Counted from the first letter of the stretch, positions 1-9,292 are shown. The stretch: 24,122 nucleotides of DNA from JAQUCI01 sp964553255 (GCA_964553255.1 CAZKJS010000027.1:1-24122), one strand, 5' to 3'. Notes: a model not told the origin generated them from the letters alone. Numbers and translations: made by a program.

Positions 1-1676
1 TTGATGTTGGTCATCAATGCTATACTCACAAGATTTTGACAGGCAGAGCAGATAAATTTGATGGTTTACGATCATTTGAAGGAATTTCTGGATTTGTCAA
101 AAGAAATGAAAGCATTCACGATGTATGGGAAGCAGGACATGCGTCTACTTCCTTATCAGCAGCTCTTGGAATGGCTATTGCCCGTGATTTAAACCATATG
201 AATAACCACATTGTCGCTGTTATTGGTGATGGTTCTTTGACAGGAGGCATGGCTCTTGAAGCCTTAAATCATATTGGTGCTGGCAATAATAAGGTTATTA
301 TTATTCTAAACGACAACAACATGTCTATTTCGCCTAATGTTGGTGTCGTAAGTAAAATTTTTACTAATTTAAGACAAAGTCGTTCTTATACATCCCTTAA
401 AAAAGATGTAAAAGATGTTCTTAAGACAAGTAATATCGGTGAATCGATACTTAGTGGTATGCAAAGTTTTCGTAATTTGATCAAGAAGAACATTGTTGAA
501 GATTCAATATTTGGTGAACTTGGATTAGATTATTTTGGTCCGATAGATGGTCATGATATTAAAGAATTGATCAATATATTACAATTAGCCAAAGAACATG
601 ATGATTCGTTAGTCATTCATGTTATGACACATAAAGGTAAAGGATTTAGTTTAAGTGAGCAAGATAATAATGGCTATTGGCATGGGGTTGGTTCTTTTGA
701 TCCTAGTACTGGTTTAGCACTGAATAAGACACCAAGCGAACATATGGCATTTGCACAAGTAATCTCAGAAACATTGATCAGATTAGCCAAAAACGACCGC
801 GATATCGTTACGATAACACCAGCAATGATCAATGGTAGTAAACTTGAAAAATTCTTTGCACTTTTTCCTAATCGATCATTTGATACTGGTATTGCTGAAG
901 AACATGCAGCAACAATGGCAGCCGGTTTAGCTATCGCTAGTAAAAAACCTTTCTTATCTATTTATTCAACTTTTCTTCAAAGAGCTTATGATCAAATAAA
1001 TCATGATATTACCAGAATGGACTTACCTGTTGTTATTGGTATTGATCACGCTCAGCTTGTTGGTGAAGATGGTGAAACGCATCATGGTGTTTTTGATGTA
1101 GGAATTCTTTCACCATTGCCTAATATTATCATTGGACATCCAAAAGACGCCAAAGAAGCACAAAACATGCTTTATACTGCTTTTAATCAAAAGCATCCTT
1201 TTGCGATAAGATACAGTAAAAATAGTATTGCGTATGAAGAAGTTGTTGATTTTATCCCCATAGAAATAGGAAAATGGGAAATGTTCAATTATAATGATAA
1301 TACTAAGGGTTTCATCATTCTTTATGGCAGTGATTGTGATAAATTGGTTGATAAAGTAATAGTTAATAATTTACCACTCGCAATTATAAATGCCCGTTTT
1401 ATCAAACCACTAGATCATGATATGCTTAATGAGATCGCGCTAAAAAATAAACCTATATTCACATACGAAATAGATATGCTTAAAGGTGGTTTATCTAGTA
1501 TGATCAATGATTTTTATTGTGATAACAATAAACAAGTTATCCTTCATCGTTTTGGTATTAAGGATCAATATGTAACACATGGTTCAAATGTAGCCTTAAA
1601 GAAAAGCTTGAAACTTGATACCAACACCTTTATAAACGATGTGATGATAATACTTAAGCAACATGATCAGAATTGA
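1..1676 (+). CDS. dxs: 1-deoxy-D-xylulose-5-phosphate synthase, 5'-truncated by window edge
   Basis: This thiamine-diphosphate enzyme condenses pyruvate with glyceraldehyde 3-phosphate, the first step of the cytosolic MEP isoprenoid pathway. The reading frame is open to the left edge: codons from base 3 read DVGHQCYTHKILTGR, a conserved DXS block, so the TTG at 36 is not the start and roughly 60-80 N-terminal residues lie outside. Visible blocks are the ThDP/Mg site GDGSLTGG, then NDNNMSISPNVG, the pyrimidine-domain block DTGIAEEHAATMAAGLA, GEDGETHHGVFD, and a C-terminal transketolase domain. The following tlyA overlaps its 3' end by 14 bases, and the dxs-tlyA-recN order is as in Bacillus apart from the missing argR/ahrC. 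Nothing in the visible part looks degraded. The assignment is firm; only the 5' boundary is unknown. Confidence 0.96.
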   Translation, partial: DVGHQCYTHKILTGRADKFDGLRSFEGISGFVKRNESIHDVWEAGHASTSLSAALGMAIARDLNHMNNHIVAVIGDGSLTGGMALEALNHIGAGNNKVIIILNDNNMSISPNVGVVSKIFTNLRQSRSYTSLKKDVKDVLKTSNIGESILSGMQSFRNLIKKNIVEDSIFGELGLDYFGPIDGHDIKELINILQLAKEHDDSLVIHVMTHKGKGFSLSEQDNNGYWHGVGSFDPSTGLALNKTPSEHMAFAQVISETLIRLAKNDRDIVTITPAMINGSKLEKFFALFPNRSFDTGIAEEHAATMAAGLAIASKKPFLSIYSTFLQRAYDQINHDITRMDLPVVIGIDHAQLVGEDGETHHGVFDVGILSPLPNIIIGHPKDAKEAQNMLYTAFNQKHPFAIRYSKNSIAYEEVVDFIPIEIGKWEMFNYNDNTKGFIILYGSDCDKLVDKVIVNNLPLAIINARFIKPLDHDMLNEIALKNKPIFTYEIDMLKGGLSSMINDFYCDNNKQVILHRFGIKDQYVTHGSNVALKKSLKLDTNTFINDVMIILKQHDQN

Positions 1677-2391
1677 TCTATATTTAGTTCAAAATAACTT
1701 CTATACATCACGCCAAAAAGCAGTCGATGCTTTAAAAGCTAGTCTTGTATTAGTCAATGATAAAATAATTAGCAAACCAAGTTATCTTGTTAGTAATCAG
1801 GATAAGATCAAGGTTATTTCAGCAACTGAAGAATATGTTAGCAGGGGAGGCTTCAAATTAAAACACGCACTTGAAGTATTCAATATTGACTTAAATGACC
1901 AGGTTGTATTAGATATTGGAAGTAGCACTGGTGGCTTTACTGATTGTTGCCTTCAAAGTAATGCAAGATTAGTATATGCCCTTGATGTTGGTGATTCGCA
2001 ATTAGCAGCTTCTATCAAAAGTGATATACGGGTTGTGATCAAGGACAATACCAATGCTAGATACATTAATAGAAGTGATTTTGATCCTTTACCGGATTTT
2101 ATCTGTGTTGATGTTAGTTTTATTTCTATCACATACTTAATTCCTATTATTTCATCACTTCTTGACTCAAATAAACAGGCTGTGATCCTAGTAAAACCGC
2201 AGTTTGAGGTAGGTAAGAAATTCTTAAATAAAGGTGGTGTTGTTAAAGATAAACGCCAACAAGAAAAGGTTTTTAATCAAATCAAAACTTTACTGTATGA
2301 AGCGAAATTGATACAATCAAGTTGGATAGAATCACCAATCAAGGGTCGTGAAGGTAATACTGAATATTTAGTATATCTAATTAAGGAATAG
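1663..2391 (+). CDS. tlyA: TlyA-family rRNA 2'-O-methyltransferase (S4 domain)
   Basis: This 242-residue protein has the TlyA/YqxC architecture: an N-terminal S4 RNA-binding domain (about residues 1-60) followed by an FtsJ-like Rossmann methyltransferase. The SAM-binding loop DIGSSTGGFTDCCL is at residues 84-97, and FICVDVSFI and VILVKPQFEVG follow as expected. Characterised family members methylate rRNA ribose 2'-hydroxyls (a cytidine in 16S and/or 23S rRNA); older annotations call them hemolysins. The ATG start lies 14 bases inside dxs with only a weak ribosome-binding site, which suggests translational coupling. Length is close to that of known TlyA proteins (about 270) and no key motif is missing. 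The exact rRNA target cannot be read from sequence. Confidence 0.93.
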   Translation: MIRIDLYLVQNNFYTSRQKAVDALKASLVLVNDKIISKPSYLVSNQDKIKVISATEEYVSRGGFKLKHALEVFNIDLNDQVVLDIGSSTGGFTDCCLQSNARLVYALDVGDSQLAASIKSDIRVVIKDNTNARYINRSDFDPLPDFICVDVSFISITYLIPIISSLLDSNKQAVILVKPQFEVGKKFLNKGGVVKDKRQQEKVFNQIKTLLYEAKLIQSSWIESPIKGREGNTEYLVYLIKE

Positions 2392-2399
2392 GAGAAAAT

Positions 2400-4070
2400 A
2401 TGCTCAAGCACTTGTATATAAAAGATTATGTTATCATAGATGAGTTAAGCATTGATTTTACAAGTGGAATGAGTGTTTTTACTGGTGAGACCGGAGCAGG
2501 TAAATCAATAATCATTGATGCAATTGATTTATTGTGTGGCAGTCGTTTGTCAACCAATGTTGTCTATCCACAAGCTGAGAAAGCGCTAATTGAAGGCGTT
2601 TTTGCTTTCGATAGTGATACTGAGAAAAGTATGTTAACCCAAGCTGGTTTTGATTTAACCGATGAGTATGTATTGAGTCGTGAAATAACAAAAGATGTCA
2701 AGAGCACGATGCGCTTAAACTATCGTGTTATTACGCAGAATTTTGCTAAAGAACTATTAAATAACATTATTGATATTCATAATCAACATGAAACACAATA
2801 CCTCTTAAATAATAAAACGCATCGTAATTTGCTTGATCGCTTTATCAATGATCAAACACTTGTTGATGAAGTTAAATCAAAATATGATCTTTATCATAAA
2901 CTCGATATGGATCTTAAAAGTAAGCTAAATGCAGATTTTAATGAAGACGACATTGAGTTTTTAACTTATCAGAAAAATGAGATTGAAACTGCTAATCTAG
3001 TTGATGGTGAATTTGAAACATTAACACAAAGGCAAAAACAGATTGTTGCGTTTGAGAAAATCAATAATAATCTACAACAAGCAATCAACTGTATCAATAA
3101 CCAAGAAGGAGCACTTGAACAACTTTATATTGCAAGTAAGTATCTTGGCGAACTTGAAGAAGATGAAGTTTTAAAAACTTTAAATCAAAAACTAAAAGAT
3201 AATTATTATGAACTTGAAGAGATTAATAGTCAACTTGATGATTATTTGCATAATTTAATCTATGATGAAAATGAACTAAATTCAATTCAAGATCGTCTAT
3301 TTTTGTTAGGTAAACTAAAACGTAAATATGGTGATTCTTATGAGTTGATTCAAGAAAAATATCAAACAATATGTGATCGTTTAAATATGATCGCTAATCG
3401 ACAAGAGTATATAGACAAAGCGGCTAGAGATGTAGCAAATGCACTTGATATTTATCATGAACATGCTAATAAGTTATCCAAATTAAGAAGTCAGAAAGCT
3501 TTGATATTATCTGATATGATAAAATCACAATTAAATGATCTTCAACTTAGTAATACCAAATTTGATATACTATTTAATCATATCGAACCAAGTATGTATG
3601 GTAATGAGAATGTTGAGTTTTTAATATCTACAAATGCTGGCCAACCACTAGGACCATTGAGTAAAATCGCAAGTGGTGGTGAATTAAGTAGGATCATGTT
3701 AGGACTAAAAACGATCTTTAATGATCTTCAGGGAATAAAAACGATTATTTTTGATGAAATAGATGCAGGTGTTAGTGGTAGTATTGCAACAGCTATAGGT
3801 GTGAAGATGCATCATCTAAGCACAAAAGCACAAGTTTTTGCGGTAACGCATTTAGCACAGGTTGCAGCTTGTTCTGATCAACATTACTTTGTCGCTAAAA
3901 AAAGTACAGCTGATAAAACAACGAGCACACTAACGCTTTTAACTCGCGAAGAAAGAATTAAAGAATTAGCCATGATTGCTTCAGGTAAAATTAGTGAGGC
4001 CTCATTAATGGCCGCAAAAGAGTTACTTGAAAACAATCAAAAAGCGGTAAGACAAGATGAAACTTTATGA
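2400..4070 (+). CDS. recN: DNA repair protein RecN
   Basis: RecN is an SMC-like ATPase that acts early in double-strand-break repair and has been linked to processing of incoming DNA during transformation. This 556-residue protein has Walker A GETGAGKS at residues 29-36, a long central coiled-coil region (about 150-370, rich in E, K, Q and L), the ABC signature ASGGELSR near residue 423, and Walker B TIIFDEIDAGVSG near residue 447. The start is preceded by a good SD (aggag) 8 bases after the tlyA stop, and the 3' end overlaps xerD by 14 bases. Bacillus has the arginine repressor gene ahrC between tlyA and recN; none is present here. Full family length, intact motifs. Confidence 0.97.
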   Translation: MLKHLYIKDYVIIDELSIDFTSGMSVFTGETGAGKSIIIDAIDLLCGSRLSTNVVYPQAEKALIEGVFAFDSDTEKSMLTQAGFDLTDEYVLSREITKDVKSTMRLNYRVITQNFAKELLNNIIDIHNQHETQYLLNNKTHRNLLDRFINDQTLVDEVKSKYDLYHKLDMDLKSKLNADFNEDDIEFLTYQKNEIETANLVDGEFETLTQRQKQIVAFEKINNNLQQAINCINNQEGALEQLYIASKYLGELEEDEVLKTLNQKLKDNYYELEEINSQLDDYLHNLIYDENELNSIQDRLFLLGKLKRKYGDSYELIQEKYQTICDRLNMIANRQEYIDKAARDVANALDIYHEHANKLSKLRSQKALILSDMIKSQLNDLQLSNTKFDILFNHIEPSMYGNENVEFLISTNAGQPLGPLSKIASGGELSRIMLGLKTIFNDLQGIKTIIFDEIDAGVSGSIATAIGVKMHHLSTKAQVFAVTHLAQVAACSDQHYFVAKKSTADKTTSTLTLLTREERIKELAMIASGKISEASLMAAKELLENNQKAVRQDETL

Positions 4071-4956
4071 AGCAATGGACGCTTTTCTTGCAGAGATAAC
4101 GATTAATAAAGGAATGGCTAATACTACAATTGATAATTATCAAAGCGATCTTAAACAGTACCTTAATTATCTTGAATCAGATGAGATAAAACAAGTTGAA
4201 GATATAACGAAAGAACATATATATAGTTTTATCACTCTACAATTAAACACCAAAAATAAAGCAAGTGTAGCACGGATGATAAGCTCGATCAGAGCCTTTC
4301 ATATCACAATTAACTTGATTGATAATAAAATTAAAGATCCTACCACTAATATCCATACAATTAAAAAAACAAGATATCTTCCTAAGTATTTCAATCAAGA
4401 AGAACTAGATAAATTATTTTCGAGTTTTGGAAGTAGTGATAAAGATGTTTATCATAAAACCATTCTTGAACTACTTTACGCTTGTGGCTTAAGAGTAAGT
4501 GAAATCTGTGATCTTAAACTTAATCAATACAATAAACTTAATCGCTTTGTCAGAGTAATTGGTAAAGGCAATAAAGAGCGCTTGATACCAATCGCAAAAT
4601 ACTCAAAAGACATACTAGATTATTATATTGAACAAGTAAGACCACATTTCAACAAGAAGGATTTGCCTTATGTTTTTATTAATCATCTTGGTAATCGTTT
4701 AACTCGTCAATACATTGGTGTTATGTTAAAATCTAAAGAGAAAGAATTGGGTCTTAACCTTAAATTATCACCTCATTCATTCAGACACACCTTTGCAAGT
4801 GATCTTCTAGCTAATAAAGCTGATTTAAGAGTTGTACAAGAGTTATTGGGTCATAGTGATATATCAACGACACAAATCTATACCCACATTCAGCGTGAAC
4901 AACTACACAAAGCATATGATGAATTTCATCCACGAAATAAAAGGAGTAAAAAATGA
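4057..4956 (+). CDS. xerD: Tyrosine recombinase, XerD-type
   Basis: This is a 299-residue site-specific tyrosine recombinase. The N-terminal SAM-like core-binding domain covers about residues 1-90 and the catalytic domain 110-299. The catalytic residues are all present: R146 in LYACGLRVSE, K170 in GKGNKER, H240 and R243 in PHSFRHTFA, H266 in LLGHSD, and the nucleophile Y275 in TTQIYTH. XerD with XerC resolves chromosome dimers at dif near the terminus. Length and position directly upstream of deoB match xerD (ripX) of Bacillus, so a housekeeping Xer protein is more likely than an integrase; no att-like repeats or phage genes are nearby. XerC cannot be ruled out from sequence alone. It overlaps recN by 14 bases and deoB by 4. 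Confidence 0.88.
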   Translation: MKLYEAMDAFLAEITINKGMANTTIDNYQSDLKQYLNYLESDEIKQVEDITKEHIYSFITLQLNTKNKASVARMISSIRAFHITINLIDNKIKDPTTNIHTIKKTRYLPKYFNQEELDKLFSSFGSSDKDVYHKTILELLYACGLRVSEICDLKLNQYNKLNRFVRVIGKGNKERLIPIAKYSKDILDYYIEQVRPHFNKKDLPYVFINHLGNRLTRQYIGVMLKSKEKELGLNLKLSPHSFRHTFASDLLANKADLRVVQELLGHSDISTTQIYTHIQREQLHKAYDEFHPRNKRSKK

Positions 4957-6134
4957 AATATCAACGTATTATAACAATTGTATTAGATTCATTAGGTGTC
5001 GGTGCCATGCCAGATGCAAAAGATTATGGCGATCTTAATACTGATACCTTAGGAAATATGGCAAAAGCAGTAGGGGGTATAAGTGTACCAAATCTAGAAA
5101 AATTAGGATTAGGCAACTTACATCAAACAATGGGTGTAAAGCCACAAGTTACCCCTTTAGCTTATTATTCAAAAATGCTTGAGAAAAGTATTGGAAAAGA
5201 TACTATGACTGGTCATTGGGAAATGATGGGGTTATTTGTTGATAAACCATTTATTACATTTACTGAGCATGGTTTTCCAGCCGATCTTGTAAAAGAACTT
5301 GAAGAAAAGTGTGGCCATAAAACCATTGGTAATTACTCAGCTAGTGGAACGGAAATAATAGAAGAGTTGGGTGAAAGACATATTCAAACAAATGAAATGA
5401 TTTTGTATACATCAGCTGATAGCGTCTTACAGATTGCGTGTAGCGAAGAAACCTTTGGTCTTGAAGAATTATATCGTTGTTGTGAAATAGCGCGTGAAAT
5501 AACCATGAAAGACAAATGGAAGGTAGGAAGGGTAATTGCTAGGCCTTTCATCGGAAAAAAGAAAGGTGAATTTAAAAGAACTTCTAATCGGCATGACTAT
5601 GCACTAAAGCCAAGCGGATTAACAGCGTTAGATTTCTTAAAAAATGCTAATTTAGATGTTATAAGTGTTGGTAAAATCTATGATATTTTTGATAGTGAAG
5701 GTATTACTGAATCCCATAAAACAAAAAGTAATCAAGATGGCATGGAAAAGACCATTGCACTAATGGATAAAGATTTTAAAGGGTTATTGTATGTCAACTT
5801 AGTAGATTTTGATGCATTATGGGGTCATCGTCGTAATCCTAAAGGTTATGTAGATGAATTAGAACGATTTGATAAGCAATTAGGTACATTATTATCAAAA
5901 CTAAGAAATGATGATTTATTGATACTAACAGCTGATCATGGTAATGATCCGACTCATGTTGGTAGTGATCATACCCGTGAAATGGTACCATTACTAATGT
6001 ATTCGCCATCATTAAAGAGTTCTGGTTTATTACCACAATCAGATACATTTGCAGATATAGCAATGACTATTACTGATAATTTTAAGACCCAAAAGACAGA
6101 GTATGGCGTTTCACTCTTAAAATATCTTGTATAA
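4953..6134 (+). CDS. deoB: Phosphopentomutase
   Basis: DeoB interconverts (deoxy)ribose 1-phosphate and 5-phosphate, linking nucleoside salvage to the pentose pathway. The 393-residue protein belongs to the alkaline phosphatase superfamily: metal ligand D12 in VLDSLGVGAMPDA, the phosphorylated Thr at about residue 84 in GKDTMTGHWE, then SADSVLQIA, VNLVDFDALWGHRR and the second metal cluster TADHGNDPTHVGSDHTRE. Its length equals that of characterised Bacillus enzymes. The start overlaps the xerD stop (ATGA), with SD aaaggag inside xerD. The usual downstream purine nucleoside phosphorylase gene is absent; a terminator follows instead, so deoB closes this operon. Confidence 0.97.
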   Translation: MKYQRIITIVLDSLGVGAMPDAKDYGDLNTDTLGNMAKAVGGISVPNLEKLGLGNLHQTMGVKPQVTPLAYYSKMLEKSIGKDTMTGHWEMMGLFVDKPFITFTEHGFPADLVKELEEKCGHKTIGNYSASGTEIIEELGERHIQTNEMILYTSADSVLQIACSEETFGLEELYRCCEIAREITMKDKWKVGRVIARPFIGKKKGEFKRTSNRHDYALKPSGLTALDFLKNANLDVISVGKIYDIFDSEGITESHKTKSNQDGMEKTIALMDKDFKGLLYVNLVDFDALWGHRRNPKGYVDELERFDKQLGTLLSKLRNDDLLILTADHGNDPTHVGSDHTREMVPLLMYSPSLKSSGLLPQSDTFADIAMTITDNFKTQKTEYGVSLLKYLV

Positions 6135-6183
6135 TGATATAAATATTCCATAATATATATTATACGAAGTTATATTATTATAT

Positions 6184-6211
6184 AAAAAGACAGTTAATAC
6201 TGTCCTTTTTT
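6184..6211. terminator. Bidirectional terminator between deoB and hup
   Basis: A perfect 6-bp stem (gacagt / actgtc, loop taat, 6189-6204) is flanked by an A-run on the left and a T-run on the right, so it can terminate both deoB (+) and the convergent hup (-). Confidence 0.85.
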
Positions 6212-6226
6212 AAATATCTAACGCTT

Positions 6227-6511
6227 CTACTTAACTGCTTCTTTTAAAGCTTTTGCGGCTTTAAATGCTGGTACTTTTGATGCTGCGATTTGAATTGATT
6301 CTTTTGTTTTTGGGTTAATACCGCTACGAGCAGCGCGTACTTTGGTTTCAAATTTACCAAATCCGGCAACATCAACTTTACCACCCTCTTTTAATACACA
6401 AACCATTTCTTCAAATAAAATATCTACTACTTCTAGTGCTGCTTTTTTTGTCATATCGCATTTGCCAGCTAATTGTTCAGCTAAAACTTTTTTATTCAAT
6501 ACTTTTTCCAT
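6227..6511 (-). CDS. hup: HU family DNA-binding protein
   Basis: HU is a small nucleoid protein that bends and compacts DNA as a dimer. The 94-residue product has the HU fold in order: helical N-terminus (LNKKVLAEQLAGKCDMTKKAA), the VAGFGKFE turn at about residues 48-55, the DNA-binding arm with RSGINPKT at 62-69, and the C-terminal helix. The start has SD ggagg 6 bases upstream and a promoter of its own. It converges on deoB across a shared terminator and lies downstream of der, as hup does in many Bacillota. The motif order does not separate HU from IHF absolutely, but the lineage and the arm sequence favour HU. Confidence 0.96.
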   Translation of the reverse strand: MEKVLNKKVLAEQLAGKCDMTKKAALEVVDILFEEMVCVLKEGGKVDVAGFGKFETKVRAARSGINPKTKESIQIAASKVPAFKAAKALKEAVK

Positions 6512-6535
6512 GAAATTCCTCCAATCTATACGTTA

Positions 6536-6564
6536 ATAATAGCACTTATCTATTTTCAATACAA
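6536..6564 (-). promoter_or_regulatory. Promoter of hup
   Basis: On the minus strand a -35 TTGTAT (6559-6564) and -10 TATTAT (6536-6541) are separated by 17 bases, about 25 bases before the hup ATG. Confidence 0.65.
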
Positions 6565-6578
6565 TTATATTATTGTCA

Positions 6579-7886
6579 TTAGTCATTTTGTCGTGCTATC
6601 AATCTTAATGGTGTTCCTGTAAAGTTAAATGCTTCTCTAAGTCGGTTTTCTAAGTATCTTTGATAAGAAAAATGGAATAACTTAGGATCATTAACAAAAA
6701 GCACAAAAGTTGGTGGTGAAATCGCTACTTGCGAAGCATAGTTTATCTTTAAACGCTTACCATTAATTGTTGGACCAGGAGTAAAATCCTGCGCATCAAG
6801 GATTACCTCATTTAAAACACTTGTTGCTATTCTTAAGTTACTATAGTAATGACAATCATCTATCAATGGTAGTAATGTATTGATTCTTTTCTTGTTTTTA
6901 GCTGAAACAAAGGCAATAGGAGCATATCTTAAATAAACAAACTCATTGCGAATTTTGTCGATGATCGTATTCATCGTCATTTCATCCTTATCAACAATGT
7001 CCCACTTATTATATACAATTATTATTGGCTTCCCTGCATCAAGCGCATAACCGGCAACATGTTTGTCTTGATTTCTTATTCCAGTTTCTGCATCTAGCAC
7101 TAAAAGTACAACATCACTACGTTCAATTGCTTCAAGTGCCCTTAATACAGCGTATTTCTCAATCTTTTCGTATACTTTTCCTTTGCGTCTGATACCAGCT
7201 GTATCAATAACGTCATACTCTTTACCATCTTTCACAAAAGGTGTATCTATGGCATCTCTAGTAGTGCCTTCAATGGGGCTAACGATAACCCTATCCTCAT
7301 TTAAAATTGCGTTTACCAAGGAAGATTTACCTACATTGGGTTGACCAATGATTGAGAATTTGATCATTCCTTCATATTGTTTATATTTTTTGCCACTGAG
7401 ATTACCTATGATCTTATCTAAAGCATCACCAATACCAATACCATGAGCACCACTAACAGCGATTGGATCTTGAAAACCTAGTTGATAAAACTCATATATA
7501 TTATCAATCTTAGCAATATCGTCAATCTTATTAACTAGTAATATTACCGGTTTCTTAGTTTTATGTAATAAAGACGCAATAAATCGATCGTCTGCAGTCA
7601 ATCCTTCTTGACCATTCACGATAAAAACAATAGTATCCGCTTCCTCAAGCGCAATATCAACTTGCATTCTTATCTCTTGTTGGAATGGTTGATCTTTAAG
7701 TTGTAATCCTCCAGTATCAATTAGCTGAAATTCTTTTGTTAACCATTCACCTCTTGCATATATTCGATCTCTTGTAACACCAGGACTATCTTCAATAATA
7801 GCTTGACGCTTGCCGATGATACGATTAAAAATTGTTGATTTTCCAACATTAGGTCTTCCTACTAATGCAACTATACCACTTATCAT
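6579..7886 (-). CDS. der: Ribosome biogenesis GTPase Der (EngA)
   Basis: Der is an essential tandem GTPase that acts in assembly of the 50S subunit. The 435-residue protein has two G domains and a KH-like C-terminal domain. First G domain: GRPNVGKS at 10-17, DTGG at 57-60, NKID at 119-122. Second: GQPNVGKS at 181-188, DTAG at 228-231, NKWD at 293-296. The KH-like domain is about 350-435. The ATG overlaps the cmk stop (ATGA) and has SD gggag. Length and motifs are canonical. It is the last gene of the operon that starts at 9270. Confidence 0.98.
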   Translation of the reverse strand: MISGIVALVGRPNVGKSTIFNRIIGKRQAIIEDSPGVTRDRIYARGEWLTKEFQLIDTGGLQLKDQPFQQEIRMQVDIALEEADTIVFIVNGQEGLTADDRFIASLLHKTKKPVILLVNKIDDIAKIDNIYEFYQLGFQDPIAVSGAHGIGIGDALDKIIGNLSGKKYKQYEGMIKFSIIGQPNVGKSSLVNAILNEDRVIVSPIEGTTRDAIDTPFVKDGKEYDVIDTAGIRRKGKVYEKIEKYAVLRALEAIERSDVVLLVLDAETGIRNQDKHVAGYALDAGKPIIIVYNKWDIVDKDEMTMNTIIDKIRNEFVYLRYAPIAFVSAKNKKRINTLLPLIDDCHYYSNLRIATSVLNEVILDAQDFTPGPTINGKRLKINYASQVAISPPTFVLFVNDPKLFHFSYQRYLENRLREAFNFTGTPLRLIARQND

Positions 7887-8551
7887 TCTAACTCCCCTAT
7901 CTTATACTTAATGATCTTCAATATTTCATTAACAACCTCTTCGATACTTAGATTTGTAGTATCAACCTCAAAAGCATCGTCAGCTTTTTTAAGTGGTGAA
8001 TGAACGCGTTGACTATCTTGTAAATCTCGTTTTACGATATCTTGGTAGATATCATCATAACTAACCTCTATACCTTTCGTTTTTTGTTCAAAATATCTTC
8101 TATCAGCTCTACTTTTTACATCAGCAGTTAAGAATATCTTTACTTCAGCATCTGGCAAAACAACGGTTCCGATATCTCTACCATCCATTATAATACCTTT
8201 GTTTAAAGCCATTTCCTGCTGACGTCGAACCAAGTCTTCTCTGACACTTAATAGTGTTGAGACTGAAGATGCTAACCAAGACATGTTTTCAGCTCTGATA
8301 GGCTCACTAACGTCTTTGTGATCCAAATAGACATTACCAAGACTATCAAAATCGATAACGGTGTCTAAAAGAAAGGCTTTTATCTTTGTTTCATCATAAA
8401 TATCAATGCCATTGATATAAGCTTTATATGCGATAGCTCTATACATTGCCCCAGAATCTAAATGAACAAATCCAAGTGTTTTAGCAATAGCTTTAGCAAT
8501 GGTACTTTTACCAGCAGCTGATGGACCATCTATGGCTATATTAAACCTCAT
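7883..8551 (-). CDS. cmk: Cytidylate kinase
   Basis: Cmk phosphorylates CMP and dCMP to the diphosphates using ATP. The 222-residue product starts with the P-loop GPSAAGKS at residues 9-16, then LDSGAMYRA, the nucleotide-binding MDGRDIGTVVLPDA block and the lid RADRRYFEQ, all typical of bacterial CMP kinases. It overlaps both neighbours by 4 bases (ATGA), so it is probably translationally coupled in the order unknown protein - cmk - der. The cmk-der neighbourhood is widely conserved in Bacillota, where rpsA often lies between them; it is absent here. Confidence 0.97.
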   Translation of the reverse strand: MRFNIAIDGPSAAGKSTIAKAIAKTLGFVHLDSGAMYRAIAYKAYINGIDIYDETKIKAFLLDTVIDFDSLGNVYLDHKDVSEPIRAENMSWLASSVSTLLSVREDLVRRQQEMALNKGIIMDGRDIGTVVLPDAEVKIFLTADVKSRADRRYFEQKTKGIEVSYDDIYQDIVKRDLQDSQRVHSPLKKADDAFEVDTTNLSIEEVVNEILKIIKYKIGELE

Positions 8552-9270
8552 AAAAAGCCTCTATTTGTTAACAAGAAATATATCAATGAACCCAACGCAA
8601 CCAATAATGTTAAAAAGAGAATAATTAATACTAGATTTAATATACGATTGGTATTAGAAACGTTATCATTTACTACTGCTAGTTCATCATCATGCTCCAA
8701 AACAATCTTCTTCAAGTTGTTAGTTTCCTCAATTAAAGAGAAGTTATCAATTGTATCAGTTTGATCATTGCTTATAGGTTTAGTTTCCATTTCATCTTTT
8801 ACATCAGTTGACTCTTGTTCCATCATTTTTTGCATTTCAAAACTAATATCATCGCTGTGATCTTGATTAGTTTTTATAGCCAATTGTTCTTGAAAAAAAG
8901 TTTCTTTTAAAATATCGCTTTTCTTAATCTCATTTAAGATGTTAGTTTGTGTATCTAAATCTGATCGCAAGCCTTTTTTTATATTATATTGCTTTACTTC
9001 ATTAATGAACTCATCAAGATATTCATTGTTAAATGATGCAATGTTTGCTTTATCTGATTTTACAGTAGGCTCTAAATATTCGTTTTTACGTGCATGTAAT
9101 GGATTGACACTAGTATTTTCTGGCTTCATTGCCGCAAATGTAGTGCTATCAATCTCATGTAGCCGATTAGCAAAAGCTGATAACCGGTCTGATTTTATAT
9201 CAGCTTCATTATCAGAATGCATTTTCTGATAAAGATCACTGTTTTTCTTTGTCCTTGAAAGATTATCCAT
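8548..9270 (-). CDS. Unrecognised acidic tail-anchored membrane protein
   Basis: I do not recognise this 240-residue protein. Residues 1 to about 205 are hydrophilic and rich in D, E, N, K and S, with no signal peptide; a short stretch around 175-205 (IEETNNLKKIVLEHDDELAVVN begins it) could form a coiled coil. A single hydrophobic segment at about 210-235 is followed by only a few residues (NRGFL), so the predicted topology is a cytoplasmic body held by a C-terminal anchor. I start it at the ATG at 9270, which has a GGGGG-type SD 8 bases away; a TTG at 9285 lies on top of that SD. It has its own strong promoter and overlaps cmk by 4 bases, so it leads the cmk-der operon. A role in ribosome or division biology is only guesswork from context. 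Confidence 0.85.
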   Translation of the reverse strand: MDNLSRTKKNSDLYQKMHSDNEADIKSDRLSAFANRLHEIDSTTFAAMKPENTSVNPLHARKNEYLEPTVKSDKANIASFNNEYLDEFINEVKQYNIKKGLRSDLDTQTNILNEIKKSDILKETFFQEQLAIKTNQDHSDDISFEMQKMMEQESTDVKDEMETKPISNDQTDTIDNFSLIEETNNLKKIVLEHDDELAVVNDNVSNTNRILNLVLIILFLTLLVALGSLIYFLLTNRGFL

Positions 9271-9292
9271 GATCAATTCCCCCAATGTATGT

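Noticed and set aside
4057..4956. XerD-like recombinase as a sign of a mobile element
   Set aside because: It has housekeeping synteny with recN and deoB, with no att-like repeats, excisionase or phage genes around it.
4832..5038. 68-residue plus-strand frame over the xerD-deoB junction
   Set aside because: It lies in another frame over two well-supported genes and has no recognisable product or SD.
5839..6151. Minus-strand frames antisense to the end of deoB
   Set aside because: Low-complexity His/Leu/Tyr-rich translations without SD, opposite a secure gene.
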